From NCBI GenBank assembly GCA_950097015.1, contig CATNEN010000038.1:20806001-20870000 (forward strand): a stretch of 64,000 nucleotides of DNA, given 5' to 3'. Of this stretch, positions 36,801-39,260 are shown one piece after another. Source of the DNA: Macrostomum hystrix. Lineage: Eukaryota; Platyhelminthes; Macrostomidae. The notes beneath the pieces are model-generated. The model saw only the letters and a list, made by a program, of their open reading frames with translations. It had not been told where the DNA came from and did no database searches. The position numbers were made by a program, and so were the translations under genes. Numbering within the stretch: position 1 is the stretch's first letter; every line of letters begins with the position of its first letter.

Positions 36801-39216
36801 TACTAATCCCAGATCCTCAGTATCTACTAATCCCAGATCCTCACTCCTCACTGTCCAATAAATCCAAAAATGTCTTCCCCTAGTTGCAATCGGATCCGGA
36901 GCACGCCCAGCTTCGCTCGGCCCTGTCCACCGATCCTGACCTTCGCGGCGGTGCCGGCAGCCTCCAGTCGCTGATTCGCTGCCTGTCGCGTAAATGGCTG
37001 CCGCTGTTGGAGTCTCGCGCGCGCCGACTTCCTCGAGCATTTTTATTACCGGACCGGGCGCCCCAGCTGGCCAACTTTGTGGCGCCGGCGTTGGCCGACG
37101 CCTCGGCGGAGTTGGAACTGCCCGGCGAGCAGCTGGACGGCAAGCCCGTGCAGCATTGGGTCCGGGTGCACAGTGTGCTGCCCAGTGTGCGGGTACTGCT
37201 GCGCAATGGCTGCGCTCTGCGCTGCGTCCAACTGCGCGGCACCAACGGTCGTGTCTACAGCTATCTGCTAGAGCACGACACCGGAGAGGTGCGTTTCACT
37301 GGGAATCATCTGTTTGATTATCCCTGAGATTATCACTGTGTGATTTTTCAAAAGACAATTATTGATTTGAAATTCATTAAGATTTTCTTCTGATAATCCT
37401 GTGTGATAATCCAAGCAATTGCCTGATTGATAATGTAAGAGATTACCACTTTTATAATCCAAGAGATTATCTATTTGATAATCCAAGAAATTATCTATGT
37501 GATAATCCAAGAGAAATCTATGTGACAATCCAAGAGATTATCTATGTGATAATCCGAGAGATTATCTATGTGATAATCCGAGAGATTATCTATGTGATAA
37601 TCCGAGAGATTATCTATGTGATAATCCGAGAGATTATCTATGTGATAATCCGAGAGATTATCTATGTGATAATCCGAGAGATTATCTATGTGATAATCCA
37701 AGAGATTATCTATGTGATAATCCGAGAGATTATCTATGTGATAATCCGAGAGATTATCTATGTGATAATCCGAGAGATTATCTATGTGATAATCCGAGAG
37801 ATTATCTATGTGATAATCCGAGAGATTATCTATGTGATAATCCGAGAGATTACCTGTGTAATAACTCGTGAGATTACCTGTTTGATAATTAGTTTAACTT
37901 GAAATCCCATTTTTAAACTACCTGCGCAGTCTGCAACGTCAGTGCCGGCGCTGGCCTCCTGGCGCGAGGCCTCCGTGGGCCATCTGACCCGCCTAGTGAA
38001 CTGGATCCTGGCTAAGGAGAAGGAGCCAGCTAGACGGGTGCTCCAGGCCGCCGCGCCCAAGTTCGTCGATCTAGGCACGGGGCATCGGCTGACGGAGGAC
38101 GCCGGGCGCCCTCTGAGCCTCTTGGACGCTCACCGAGACGCCAACTCGACGCCTGAACCGGACAGGCCGCTGGTTCGCTGGCTGATGGAGCGTCGAAATT
38201 CGGATAAGACTCCTCGCGACCTATTGGAAGAGCTGATCGGCGACGTGGGACCGGATCTCCTGCTCAAGCGATGCTTAGCCGAGCTGGCCGGACCCAGCGA
38301 GTTTTTCACCTTCCGCCGAGTGGCCACAGGCCAGGTGGGCCTGCTCGGCCTGCTAGAGACCACCCTGGGATTGGAGAAGGCCGGCCCGGCCCGGCTTGTC
38401 TTTCAGCTCGACACTGGCAGGATCAGCGTGGCCAGGTGATGATAATTATAGTAATAATTGCAGGCCTGTGTTGGCAATTCTGCTCATTTCGATGACTCCT
38501 GAGCATACACTCGCAGGTGTGTACATCTGGCCTGACTCTCTTATTGTCAGGCATTGTACACTCTCACTGTGCCTTGGAGGTTGGCCCTCGAGGGCGTAAA
38601 TTGCACGACAAGTCTCCGAAACCTTCTCTTCGCGGCTGCGCCCCAAATAAATGTGGCCTCGCCGCTCAAAGTCTAAAGTCCTCCTAAGATTCGAACTCCC
38701 GACCTCTCTCGGTTGTTTTTCATTTTACTAAACTGGCGCACACATTGAATTTCAAGGCAAGTTTGGTCTCCGTCAAATTTTGGCTCCAACACTGACGCGC
38801 CCAGTGGCGCTGGCTCCAGCCCGCCGCCTGCTCCGCCATCTCCAGCCGTGCCGTTCCGCCTGACGCCCAACCTGTGCGAGCTGATAAGCCCGCTGGGCAT
38901 TCGCGGCCCACTGCAGGCCGCCATCATTGCCAGCGCCCGCTGCCTTGTCCTGCCCAAATACCAGCTTGCTGCCTATCTGCGCTGCGCGCTGCGCGACGAA
39001 GTCATTCTCAGCCACAGGCAGCAGAACTCCGGCGCCTGCCCGGAGGCCGACGCCCTAACCCAGGCAGTCGGCCAGGCCGTTGCGGCCATTCTCAGCCGGC
39101 TCCAGACTCTGGCAGCTTTCGAAGGCGCTGTTAGCGCCGTGCCTGGTCAAATCAAGGCGGCCAGCGATTTAGACAATTTGGCCACAATGCCGGCAGCCTA
39201 CCAGCCTTGGCTGTGA
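494..39216 (+). CDS. TRRAP: TRRAP/Tra1-family pseudokinase scaffold (spliced, 26 exons, 5' end outside window)
   Basis: Whole-gene entry; exons follow separately. TRRAP (Tra1 in yeast, Nipped-A in fly) is a nuclear scaffold that binds activators such as MYC and recruits SAGA and TIP60/NuA4 acetyltransferases. The exons align in order and without gaps in conserved blocks to human TRRAP as I know it: RSIGGG, LYQEFLPLLPNLLQ, LTVPVRLSSLLPYL, MDPLVSALNGSQ, GLRTLELCVDNLQPDFLYD, GHLLLAHIIAKFAI, WLLSFDD and VPFRLTPN. Order of parts: HEAT-type helical solenoid (exons to 21742), FAT region (22895-34665), PIKK-like domain (36884 on), FATC end. The PIKK part has no DRHxxN catalytic loop and no DFG motif, as expected for this pseudokinase. 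All 26 exons join in frame: 16 introns fall between codons (phase 0), 7 after the second base and 2 after the first. Human TRRAP is about 3,860 residues; about 3,570 codons are here, so roughly the first 300 residues lie upstream. Confidence 0.97.
948..1400 (+). CDS. TRRAP: TRRAP exon b, linker and HEAT region
   Basis: Acceptor ATTTTAG at 947, donor CCACA|GTGAGT at 1401. The first half is a low-complexity Ala/Ser/Thr/Pro linker, where human TRRAP has a Pro/Ala-rich stretch. The second half (MYQDMRALVKILIQGIKTV, then FQALDVF) matches human CRSLVKTLVCGVKTI and MQALDIY. The preceding intron is only 75 bp, the shortest here. Confidence 0.92.
1684..2070 (+). mobile_element. SINE family A, copy 1, full length with target-site duplication
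   Basis: A tRNA-like head begins about 1699, with box A-like AGAGCGGTTAACGCG and box B GAGTTCGATTCCA. A body follows (GGGGCGCAGCCGCGGAGAGA, CTGGCTGCGGGTCTAGT, GATGTGCCATT) with an AT-rich TTATTATT tail. It is flanked by a perfect 13-bp direct repeat TTATACTTATTTA at 1684-1696 and 2058-2070, the hallmark of retroposition. The element itself is about 1697-2057. Sits in the TRRAP intron 1401-2091. Confidence 0.88.
2092..2209 (+). CDS. TRRAP: TRRAP exon c
   Basis: A 118-bp exon between CACGTTAG and GAT|GTAAGTG. It encodes HYLKTKEDKDIMDHLGTVYT and MLTPVSFREIFASVID, equivalent to human MKEEKEVLEHFAGVFTMMNP followed by LTFKEIF. The start completes a split His codon; the end is phase 0. Confidence 0.9.
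2576..3857 (+). repeat. 29-bp minisatellite, TRRAP intron 2210-3959
   Basis: About 44 copies of a 29-bp unit with core CCTCAGGCTCACCAATCATC and variable AGATC, TTCCCAG and TTTTTAG endings. A block of 21 units (609 bp) is duplicated: the variant pattern around 2803 recurs at 3412. Because 29 is not a multiple of 3, reading frames cycle through all phases, giving spurious open frames. Confidence 0.95.
3960..4285 (+). CDS. TRRAP: TRRAP exon d, HEAT region
   Basis: Acceptor TTTCCGCAG at 3959, donor TTCAG|GTAATA at 4286. Encodes YYMERTKKNSAIQLLAQTFL through LYLKLFKLVFSSVSL, AENEQMLKPHL and EPYNYFLLLRALFR. The last two blocks are nearly identical to human TRRAP, so the call is secure. Confidence 0.97.
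4351..4717 (+). repeat. 33-bp minisatellite, TRRAP intron 4286-4768
   Basis: Unit core TGTACATCCTGTCTGAACCA followed by CCCCATTCCCCAA. Central copies (4490-4640) are nearly identical; outer copies diverge, the usual pattern for an array homogenised from its centre. Confidence 0.92.
4769..5160 (+). CDS. TRRAP: TRRAP exon e, most conserved HEAT block
   Basis: Acceptor ATTCGCAG at 4768, donor TTCTGG|GTAATG at 5161. Encodes SIGGGNHDMLYQEFLPLLPN, LCLTVPVRLSSLLPYLNLLM and GLRTLELCVDNLQPDFLYDQ, the best conserved part of TRRAP in the window. An open frame runs past the donor into a 20-bp repeat, but the match to human stops at RILG and resumes at 5735. Confidence 0.97.
5190..5600 (+). repeat. 20-bp minisatellite, TRRAP intron 5161-5734
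   Basis: Unit GGGGTAGATAAGGATTGTGT, with diverged GATGGGATAGATA-type copies on the 5' side. It starts about 30 bp after the splice donor. Confidence 0.93.
5735..6348 (+). CDS. TRRAP: TRRAP exon f
   Basis: Acceptor TTGTACAG at 5734 and donor GCTGAG|GTAGGG at 6349. Starts GKFGGSNRRTL, matching human GKFGGSNRKML, then becomes divergent and rich in Ala and Ser. It ends at LIEAIAE, matching human VLIDAIAI. Third codon positions here look richer in A/T than in the exons around 34000-39000. The conserved start and end fix the exon; the middle is poorly conserved. Confidence 0.9.
6471..7060 (+). repeat. 28-bp minisatellite, TRRAP intron 6349-7096
   Basis: About 21 copies with core TCACAGATCAGGCGATTCAC and ACACTGGG or CCACTTGG endings. 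The array stops about 36 bp before the acceptor. Confidence 0.95.
7097..7498 (+). CDS. TRRAP: TRRAP exon g (3' edge uncertain)
   Basis: Acceptor ACTGCGCAG at 7096. Encodes VLADEEKQLASVGCAALDQL, a CYARSWFAKGGGCCGLKRLM block (human CYEQAWYAKLGGVVSIKFLM) and AKALLFVLADLAAEIGQGAP (human LKALLFVMMDLTGEVSNGAV). The donor is weak: GT at 7475, 7481, 7490 and 7499 all keep the same phase. I chose the last, TTTCT|GTATTA; the exon could be up to 24 bp shorter. Confidence 0.85.
7564..9168 (+). repeat. 23-bp minisatellite, TRRAP intron 7499-9337
   Basis: About 70 copies of a 23-bp unit with core AATCCCAGAAAATCTGTGAT. Higher-order structure is visible: a block with CTTAAAGATCTTCATCCC recurs with a 233-bp offset (7571, 7804), and a TCTGTTATCTTAATCCC block recurs about 276 bp apart (12 units). 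The 3' part (8840-9140) carries its own TCTGCGATCTT variant. Confidence 0.95.
9338..9583 (+). CDS. TRRAP: TRRAP exon h
   Basis: Acceptor TATTTCTAG at 9337, donor CAACAG|GTTGGT at 9584. Opens with a Glu/Gln/Lys-rich run (EEQKQQKQQQT). It then encodes LANPNDSARQASMNTLILIG and LPPTRLLKQHLLAQQ, matching the human segment VTSPNSTVRKQAMHSLQVLA to VPPKKHLLRHQ. Confidence 0.9.
9935..10340 (+). repeat. 19-bp minisatellite, TRRAP intron 9584-10422
   Basis: Unit TGTTGCTAGGGTGATGGTG with many diverged copies at both ends. 9584-9934 is AT-rich and shows only degenerate TTGCTAG-like fragments. Confidence 0.9.
10423..11010 (+). CDS. TRRAP: TRRAP exon i, HEAT region
   Basis: Acceptor CACTAATAG at 10422, donor CCTAAG|GTTGGT at 11011; both edges are phase 0. 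Encodes VAIVDCNRFCSELTPPLVTL, HKAFLADLIKIAESNEASLK, KQPCYANAKS and ELHDSAFNCLQRFW. These fit human GLMEGNTFCTTLQPRLF, EDSALTKLPCYKSLPS and ELQEAGEACMRKFL. Confidence 0.93.
11075..11290 (-). mobile_element. SINE family B, copy 2
   Basis: Reverse-oriented. GGGAATCGAACCCCCGACC at the right end is the box B complement of the tRNA-like head. Body landmarks CAGTCCATGGACTGG, ACCCATTTAACAGCTG and TGCATAGTTAA match copies 1 and 4. In the intron after the exon at 10423; a 42-bp minisatellite starts just to its right. Confidence 0.75.
11310..11770 (+). repeat. 42-bp minisatellite, TRRAP intron 11011-11854
   Basis: About 10 copies with core CAATCCTTATCTAGTCTAGA and alternating ATTGTATATTTCTG and TTGGTAGAGTTCTG halves. 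It directly follows SINE B copy 2. Confidence 0.92.
11855..12094 (+). CDS. TRRAP: TRRAP exon j
   Basis: Acceptor TGCTACAG at 11854, donor TTTCTA|GTAAGT at 12095. Encodes EMLICVKVLDIFHLIPSASS and SSPLREPLLRFLLRYPQEFL, matching human EMKICSAIINLFHLIPAAPQ and GSPFREPLIKFLTRHPSQTV. Phase 0 at both edges. Confidence 0.94.
12113..12815 (+). repeat. 20-bp minisatellite, TRRAP intron 12095-12842
   Basis: Unit near TGATCCCAGTCCCAATCCTA. Alternating CCCAATCC and CTCAATTCC variants create 40- and 60-bp super-periods towards the 3' end. Confidence 0.94.
12843..13237 (+). CDS. TRRAP: TRRAP exon k
   Basis: Acceptor TTATCCCAG at 12842, donor TATAA|GTGAGT at 13238. Encodes WCLRQESSAELRRHVTNSAA, a divergent middle part (VKDWEPDLLLRQLDLINAVL, human KNDDSWLASQHSLVSQLRRV) and a short GGGGG/QQQQQQ insert. 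The end, EIVVEILLYFYK, matches human KLLAYCLLNYCK. The acceptor lies at the end of an array whose unit itself contains CCCAG. Confidence 0.9.
13336..13472 (+). mobile_element. SINE family B, copy 3 (forward)
   Basis: Forward copy that shows the head clearly: box A-like TGGTTAGAGAGTGG and box B GGGGGTTCGATTCCCGACT. The body follows (ACAATTTGTGTCC, AGTTAACTCTGCATTGC) and is cut off after about 50 bp. It lies upstream of the hAT MITE in the same TRRAP intron. Confidence 0.75.
13634..14451. mobile_element. Non-autonomous hAT-type element (MITE) with internal minisatellite
   Basis: Ends are terminal inverted repeats: CAGGGGTCGGCAAACT at 13634 and AGTTTGCCGACCTCTG at the right, 15 of 16 matching. 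The flanks are a perfect 8-bp direct repeat TGCTAGAT (13626-13633 and 14452-14459). An 8-bp duplication and a CAGGGGTCGGCAAAC end are typical of hAT elements. No transposase frame is present. The interior is mostly a tandem array (separate entry). Inserted in the TRRAP intron 13238-14500, just before the acceptor. Confidence 0.9.
13735..14355 (+). repeat. 32-bp purine-rich minisatellite inside the hAT MITE
   Basis: Unit core GAGACAAAGGAGAGATAAGG followed by CACGGGAGAGGT, with interspersed GAGACACGGGGGAGATGACA variants. Almost all purine on the + strand, so the minus strand reads open in all frames; I treat those frames as artefacts. Confidence 0.94.
14501..14808 (+). CDS. TRRAP: TRRAP exon l
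   Basis: Acceptor TTCGCTGCAG at 14500, donor CTAGCG|GTGGGT at 14809. Encodes HNLEEFDLLFQLLRCYLDSS, WKRAAFLKFRDIHKD, and VIPAVSYSFDKGEHEALIGG. Human equivalents are DIELLFQLLRAF, KRALFFRFVDFND and ILNPAFLYSFEKGEGEQLLG. The hAT MITE ends only 49 bp before this exon, so the branch point probably lies in that short unique stretch. Confidence 0.94.
14845..16145 (+). repeat. 28-bp minisatellite, TRRAP intron 14809-16253
   Basis: About 46 copies with core AAATCCCAGTTTGACAAATC and CCGATTC joins. Variants TTCGGTG, TTTGACG and AAAGTCCC recur in blocks, indicating segmental duplication within the array. Confidence 0.95.
16254..16740 (+). CDS. TRRAP: TRRAP exon m
   Basis: Acceptor CTACTCCAG at 16253, donor ATTCT|GTGAGT at 16741. 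Encodes RLMTYAWPCVMSNLSATDPL, KFHGHLLLAHIIAKFAINKR and VVQVFHSLLKSF, nearly identical to human RRLMTFAWPCLLSKACVDPA, GHLLLAHIIAKFAIHKK and VLQVFHSLLKAH. The donor splits a Leu codon after its second base. Confidence 0.97.
16795..17555 (+). repeat. 16-bp minisatellite, TRRAP intron 16741-17671
   Basis: About 47 copies of GTCCGTAGACTGGAGA, with TGTAGA, TGGGGT and AATCC variants. It starts about 55 bp after the donor. Confidence 0.95.
17672..17771 (+). CDS. TRRAP: TRRAP exon n (100 bp)
   Basis: Acceptor CCCAATCAG at 17671, donor AGCAAT|GTGAGT at 17772. Encodes SLIVRHHDVYYAIRHSLMTN followed by ILQGLSKFGLASN, equal to human HLIVQHFKVYYPVRHHLVQH followed by MVSAMQRLGFTPS. Confidence 0.93.
17870..18500 (+). 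repeat. 70-bp higher-order minisatellite, TRRAP intron 17772-18740
   Basis: A 70-bp period made of three related subunits: AGATTCGATAAGGTAAGGAT (23 bp), GGATTCGAGAAGTTTGCGAT (23 bp) and GGATTCGAGACTACTGGGGA (24 bp). Copies with one subunit gained or lost give spacings of 47 and 93 bp. A diverged tail with GGGATT motifs runs on to about 18690. Confidence 0.93.
18741..19316 (+). CDS. TRRAP: TRRAP exon o, disordered NLS-bearing insert
   Basis: Acceptor GAAATCCAG at 18740 (an upstream AG at 18680 is also in frame but breaks the alignment), donor GCTCAG|GTAAAA at 19317. Starts NVSAEHRKLALELIETVMKW (human VTIEQRRLAVDLSEVVIKW). It continues with a poly-Q, Ser/Ala-rich segment holding a basic cluster PAKRPRL, a likely nuclear localisation signal where human has EVKRFRT. 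A VKLE tetrapeptide fits a SUMO consensus. It ends in PDWWPDTDLKLSFFDRIL (human PDMWPKSELKLQWFDKLL). Confidence 0.93.
19369..19642 (-). mobile_element. SINE family B, copy 4, between 15-bp inverted repeats
   Basis: Reverse SINE B copy at about 19425-19560, with GGGAATCGAACCCCCGACC and body motifs CATTTAGCAGCTAGGTGAAC and CAATGCAGAGTTAAG. It is enclosed by a perfect 15-bp inverted repeat, GCCTCGTCATCTAAT at 19369-19383 and its complement at 19628-19642. The repeat may be the ends of a foldback/MITE that took up the SINE, or a rearranged insertion site. Lies in the TRRAP intron 19317-19744. Confidence 0.65.
19745..20095 (+). CDS. TRRAP: TRRAP exon p
   Basis: Acceptor CTTGGCAG at 19744, donor ACCAAT|GTGAGT at 20096. 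Encodes INASLEVLRVLFDHLDRSAL, SKGLCNCLRQASNPRAVKLM and TAQLFASIMLLKATN, matching human ICTGLEVLSFLLTVLQSPAI, QRGIAACMTCGNTKVLRAVH and PSQLFGTLMILKSACS. Confidence 0.93.
20100..20655 (+). repeat. 36-bp minisatellite starting at the splice donor, TRRAP intron 20096-20767
   Basis: About 15 copies with core GGGATTCTTCCCACTAGAAT and TCTCCCCTTCAAGAAT. The first copy starts within about 10 bp of the donor, so virtually no unique intron sequence lies between exon and array. Confidence 0.94.
20768..21742 (+). CDS. TRRAP: TRRAP exon q (longest exon, 975 bp)
   Basis: Acceptor CGTACCAG at 20767, donor GCTCAG|GTGACT at 21743. Encodes VDRVVTHFGKLLNRMAKETF, FDIVKYRLNSMSADTRRGFL, LQSRLLFIVASHRWDKMGSC and FWIPIAFEIFVRAA. 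Human equivalents include LELVKTRLAVMSMEMRKNFI and ERLLYVTCSQNWEAMGNHFW. A VKQEADLLDDD stretch sits where human TRRAP has VKQEPRE, followed in both by an acidic run; VKQE fits the SUMO consensus. The tail is Ala/Ser/Pro-rich. Confidence 0.95.
21868..22605 (+). repeat. 16/17-bp CT-rich minisatellite, TRRAP intron 21743-22894
   Basis: Mixed units TCTAATCTCTCCCCTG and TCTCATCTCTCCCCGTG, about 45 copies, nearly all pyrimidine on the sense strand. SINE A copy 2 follows immediately. Confidence 0.94.
22612..22770 (+). mobile_element. SINE family A, copy 2 (internally deleted)
   Basis: tRNA-like head (GGCAGAGCGGTAATCGCG, CTCTGAGTTCGAA) joined directly to the 3' part of the element (CAGAATTGCCTCCTCGCTGG, CTGCGGGTCTAGTGTCACCA, GATGTGCCATTGCC). 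The CGCAGCCGCGG centre is missing. It ends in a TTATTATTATT tail, abuts the end of the CT-rich array, and lies in the TRRAP intron 21743-22894. Confidence 0.7.
22895..23491 (+). CDS. TRRAP: TRRAP exon r, start of FAT region
   Basis: Acceptor CATGATTAG at 22894, donor TTTCAG|GTGAGT at 23492. Encodes ADSLFVSTFPKLWSQIGECG, VLCYLGSQFHMWHECALLME and EDYLAAVWSLRAPCEEMVKA followed by ISYAQFGLFQ. Human equivalents are EKTWVQLFPRLWKIL, VLKYLGKTHNLWFRSTLMLE and EDMWAGLWQKRCKYSETATA followed by IAYEQHGFFEQ. The open frame continues into the following array but the homology ends at GLFQ. Confidence 0.95.
23522..24263 (+). repeat. 18/22-bp CT-rich minisatellite, TRRAP intron 23492-26607 (first array)
   Basis: Alternating units TGTCTATCATTCTCACCC (18 bp) and the same with an inserted TTCT (22 bp). 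Begins about 30 bp after the donor. 24264-24835 is unique AT-rich sequence in which I see no feature. Confidence 0.94.
24842..26035 (+). repeat. 24-bp minisatellite, TRRAP intron 23492-26607 (second array)
   Basis: About 48 units of GTTATGAGACAGTTACAGAA plus GCCT, interspersed with ATTATATGAGAGAATTACAG variants that give a 48-49-bp super-period. With a 24-bp unit all copies stay in one frame, which explains open frames repeating YETVTEAC. 26036-26607 is unique sequence without a recognised feature. Confidence 0.94.
26608..27072 (+). CDS. TRRAP: TRRAP exon s, FAT region
   Basis: Acceptor CATTCCTGCAG at 26607, donor CAACAG|GTAAAA at 27073. Encodes QAVEVGEDALDRKF, EHYLNYLRQLNRWAELPRFA, LVAECDWKLSEWRDMHTALS and IKEWRRLPALVSAVHVPYLQ. 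Human equivalents are EDHWIRCSKELNQWEALTEY, LVLECAWRVSNWTAMKEALV and IREWRRLPHVVSHVHTPLLQ. The flanking introns (3.1 and 2.6 kb) are the two largest in the window. Confidence 0.95.
27205..29660 (+). repeat. 22-bp minisatellite, TRRAP intron 27073-29715
   Basis: About 111 copies of GAGATGATGCTCTGAGAATT (22-bp period with GT), the longest array in the gene. Variants CAGAG, ATAATG and ATACTC occur in repeated blocks (for example the ATACTC pairs near 29270 and 29580), showing higher-order duplication of about 310 bp, 14 units. Confidence 0.95.
29716..29837 (+). CDS. TRRAP: TRRAP exon t (122 bp)
   Basis: Acceptor CTTTGCAG at 29715, donor TTGGAA|GTAAGT at 29838. Encodes VMELHEASGIYATLNNVNYS and TLIHEMKSIIKTWK, matching human IIELQEAAQINAGLQPTNLG and SLHDMKTVVKTWR. 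The last codon is split after its second base. It has no internal ATG-to-stop frame of any length and was found only by splice reading. Confidence 0.92.
30083..30209 (+). CDS. TRRAP: TRRAP exon u (127 bp)
   Basis: Acceptor CTTACTCAG at 30082, donor ATGCAG|GTGAAT at 30210. Encodes NRVPVIMDDLTHWHEVIQWR and QHLFHEVHRS, matching human NRLPIVSDDLSHWSSIFMWR and QHHYQ. Confidence 0.93.
30268..30980 (+). repeat. 21-bp CT-rich minisatellite, TRRAP intron 30210-32419 (first array)
   Basis: About 33 copies of TTCTTTCTCCTGGAAATCTC plus A, with a block containing TGCTAAATC and AATCTCAGTCTGTCTCC duplicated. 30981-31759 is unique AT-rich intron with no feature seen. Confidence 0.94.
31760..32405 (+). repeat. 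24-bp minisatellite, TRRAP intron 30210-32419 (second array)
   Basis: Unit TATCCACTAATCCCAGATCC plus TCTC or TCAC; near the 3' end it is lengthened to 31 bp by TTTCCTC. The same unit makes up the array at 34948-36862, two exons further on. Confidence 0.95.
32420..32881 (+). CDS. TRRAP: TRRAP exon v, FAT region
   Basis: Acceptor CAATCGCAG at 32419. Encodes SYVTAMIQFAKVARKHHLYF, KFFNAMEKAEFYSYKGVFFA, MLNKGDEANKNFSIAIQLND and VWMHYGDFLEHVF. Human equivalents are ASASAIIQYGKIARKQGLVN, EFYALKGMFLAQINKSEEAN and AWAMWGDYLENIFVK. The donor TGTGAG|GTACTT at 32882 is the only one nearby that keeps the frame into the next exon. Confidence 0.93.
32890..33920 (+). repeat. 23-bp minisatellite, TRRAP intron 32882-34047
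   Basis: Core 33085-33850: about 33 copies of GTACAGCCTAGGGATACTCG plus AGT. Each holds two palindromes, CCTAGG and CTCGAG. A variant with AAGGATTCAAGAGT becomes frequent towards the 3' end. Flanking copies are diverged. Confidence 0.94.
34048..34665 (+). CDS. TRRAP: TRRAP exon w, end of FAT region
   Basis: Acceptor GCCTTGCAG at 34047, donor AAAGAG|GTAGGA at 34666. Encodes YAIQCFMEAAKAQSECKARR, PIAKSIWLLSFDDASGSLAR, FLAWINNLLVALLGNEGKHI and PLWRCSNVLHRAKDFHAVTL. Human equivalents are YLAKVLWLLSFDDDKNTLAD, WLAWIPQLLTCLVGSEGKLL and PMWRCSRIMHMQRELHPTLL. This exon is GC-rich relative to its introns. Confidence 0.96.
34732..34900 (-). mobile_element. SINE family B, copy 5
   Basis: Reverse copy with CGGAATCGAACCCCCGACC at 34850-34868 and a degenerate body (TTACCCCTGCTAATGC, GAGTTAACTGG, TTGCTAACATGCACAAAAT). 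It lies in the TRRAP intron 34666-36883, just before the 24-bp array. Confidence 0.65.
34948..36862 (+). repeat. 24-bp minisatellite, TRRAP intron 34666-36883
   Basis: About 80 units of TATCCACTAATCCCAGATCC plus TCAC, mixed with TCTACTAATCCCAGATCCTC and a longer CTCCTCTCTGTCCA form. Blocks of several hundred bases repeat. It ends about 20 bp before the acceptor at 36883. Confidence 0.95.
36884..37288 (+). CDS. TRRAP: TRRAP exon x, N-lobe of PIKK-like domain
   Basis: Acceptor TTCCCCTAG at 36883, donor GGAGAG|GTGCGT at 37289. Encodes LQSLIRCLSRKWLPLLESRA, RRLPRAFLLPDRAPQLANFV, VQHWVRVHSVLPSVRVLLRN and QLRGTNGRVYSYLLEHD. Human equivalents are LHNLISKLKKWIKILEAKTK, QLPKFFLIEEKCRFLSNFSA and YIRGHNGKIYPYLVMND. 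The last block is where true PIKKs bind ATP, with the usual glycine and lysine pattern not kept. Confidence 0.95.
37310..37890 (+). repeat. 24-bp hairpin-forming minisatellite, TRRAP intron 37289-37929
   Basis: About 18 near-perfect central copies of GATTATCTATGTGATAATCC plus GAGA. Every unit contains the inverted repeat GATTATC-TATGT-GATAATC (7-bp stem, 5-base loop), so both DNA strands and the transcript could fold into serial hairpins. Confidence 0.95.
37930..38435 (+). CDS. TRRAP: TRRAP exon y, pseudokinase core
   Basis: Acceptor CCTGCGCAG at 37929, donor GGCCAG|GTGATG at 38436. Encodes ASVGHLTRLVNWILAKEKEP, TGHRLTEDAGRPLSLLDAHR and LAGPSEFFTFRRVATGQVGL. Human equivalents are ERVLQLLRLLNPCLEKRKET, QMRLVEDNPSSLSLVEIYKQ and PNATDYWTFRKMFTIQLALI. 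No DRHxxN or DFG is present, in line with the family's lack of kinase activity. Confidence 0.95.
38440..38665 (-). mobile_element. SINE family A, copy 3 (reverse, head lost)
   Basis: Complement of the family A body: CAGGTGTGTACATCTG, TTGGCCCTCGAGGGCGTAAA, CTTCTCTTCGCGGCTGCGCC and GTGGCCTCGCCG. The tRNA-like head expected at the right is missing. The copy fills most of the short TRRAP intron 38436-38756 and starts within a few bases of the donor. Confidence 0.7.
38757..39216 (+). CDS. TRRAP: TRRAP last exon z, FATC end and stop
   Basis: Acceptor TTTCAAG at 38756. Its first base completes an Arg codon split by the previous intron. After a Ser/Pro/Ala-rich linker it encodes VPFRLTPNLCELISPLGIRG (human VPFRLTPNISEFLTTIGVSG), YLRCALRDEVI (human LKTVLRDEII), AVAAILSRLQTLAAFEGAVS (human VTAIMTRLHNLAQFEGGESK) and the end SDLDNLATMPAAYQPWL (human NSLDNLCRMDPAWHPWL). 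TGA is at 39214-39216. Confidence 0.96.
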
Positions 39217-39260
39217 CCTTCGATTGAACAATTGAAAAGCTGGAAAATGTGTTAACTGAC

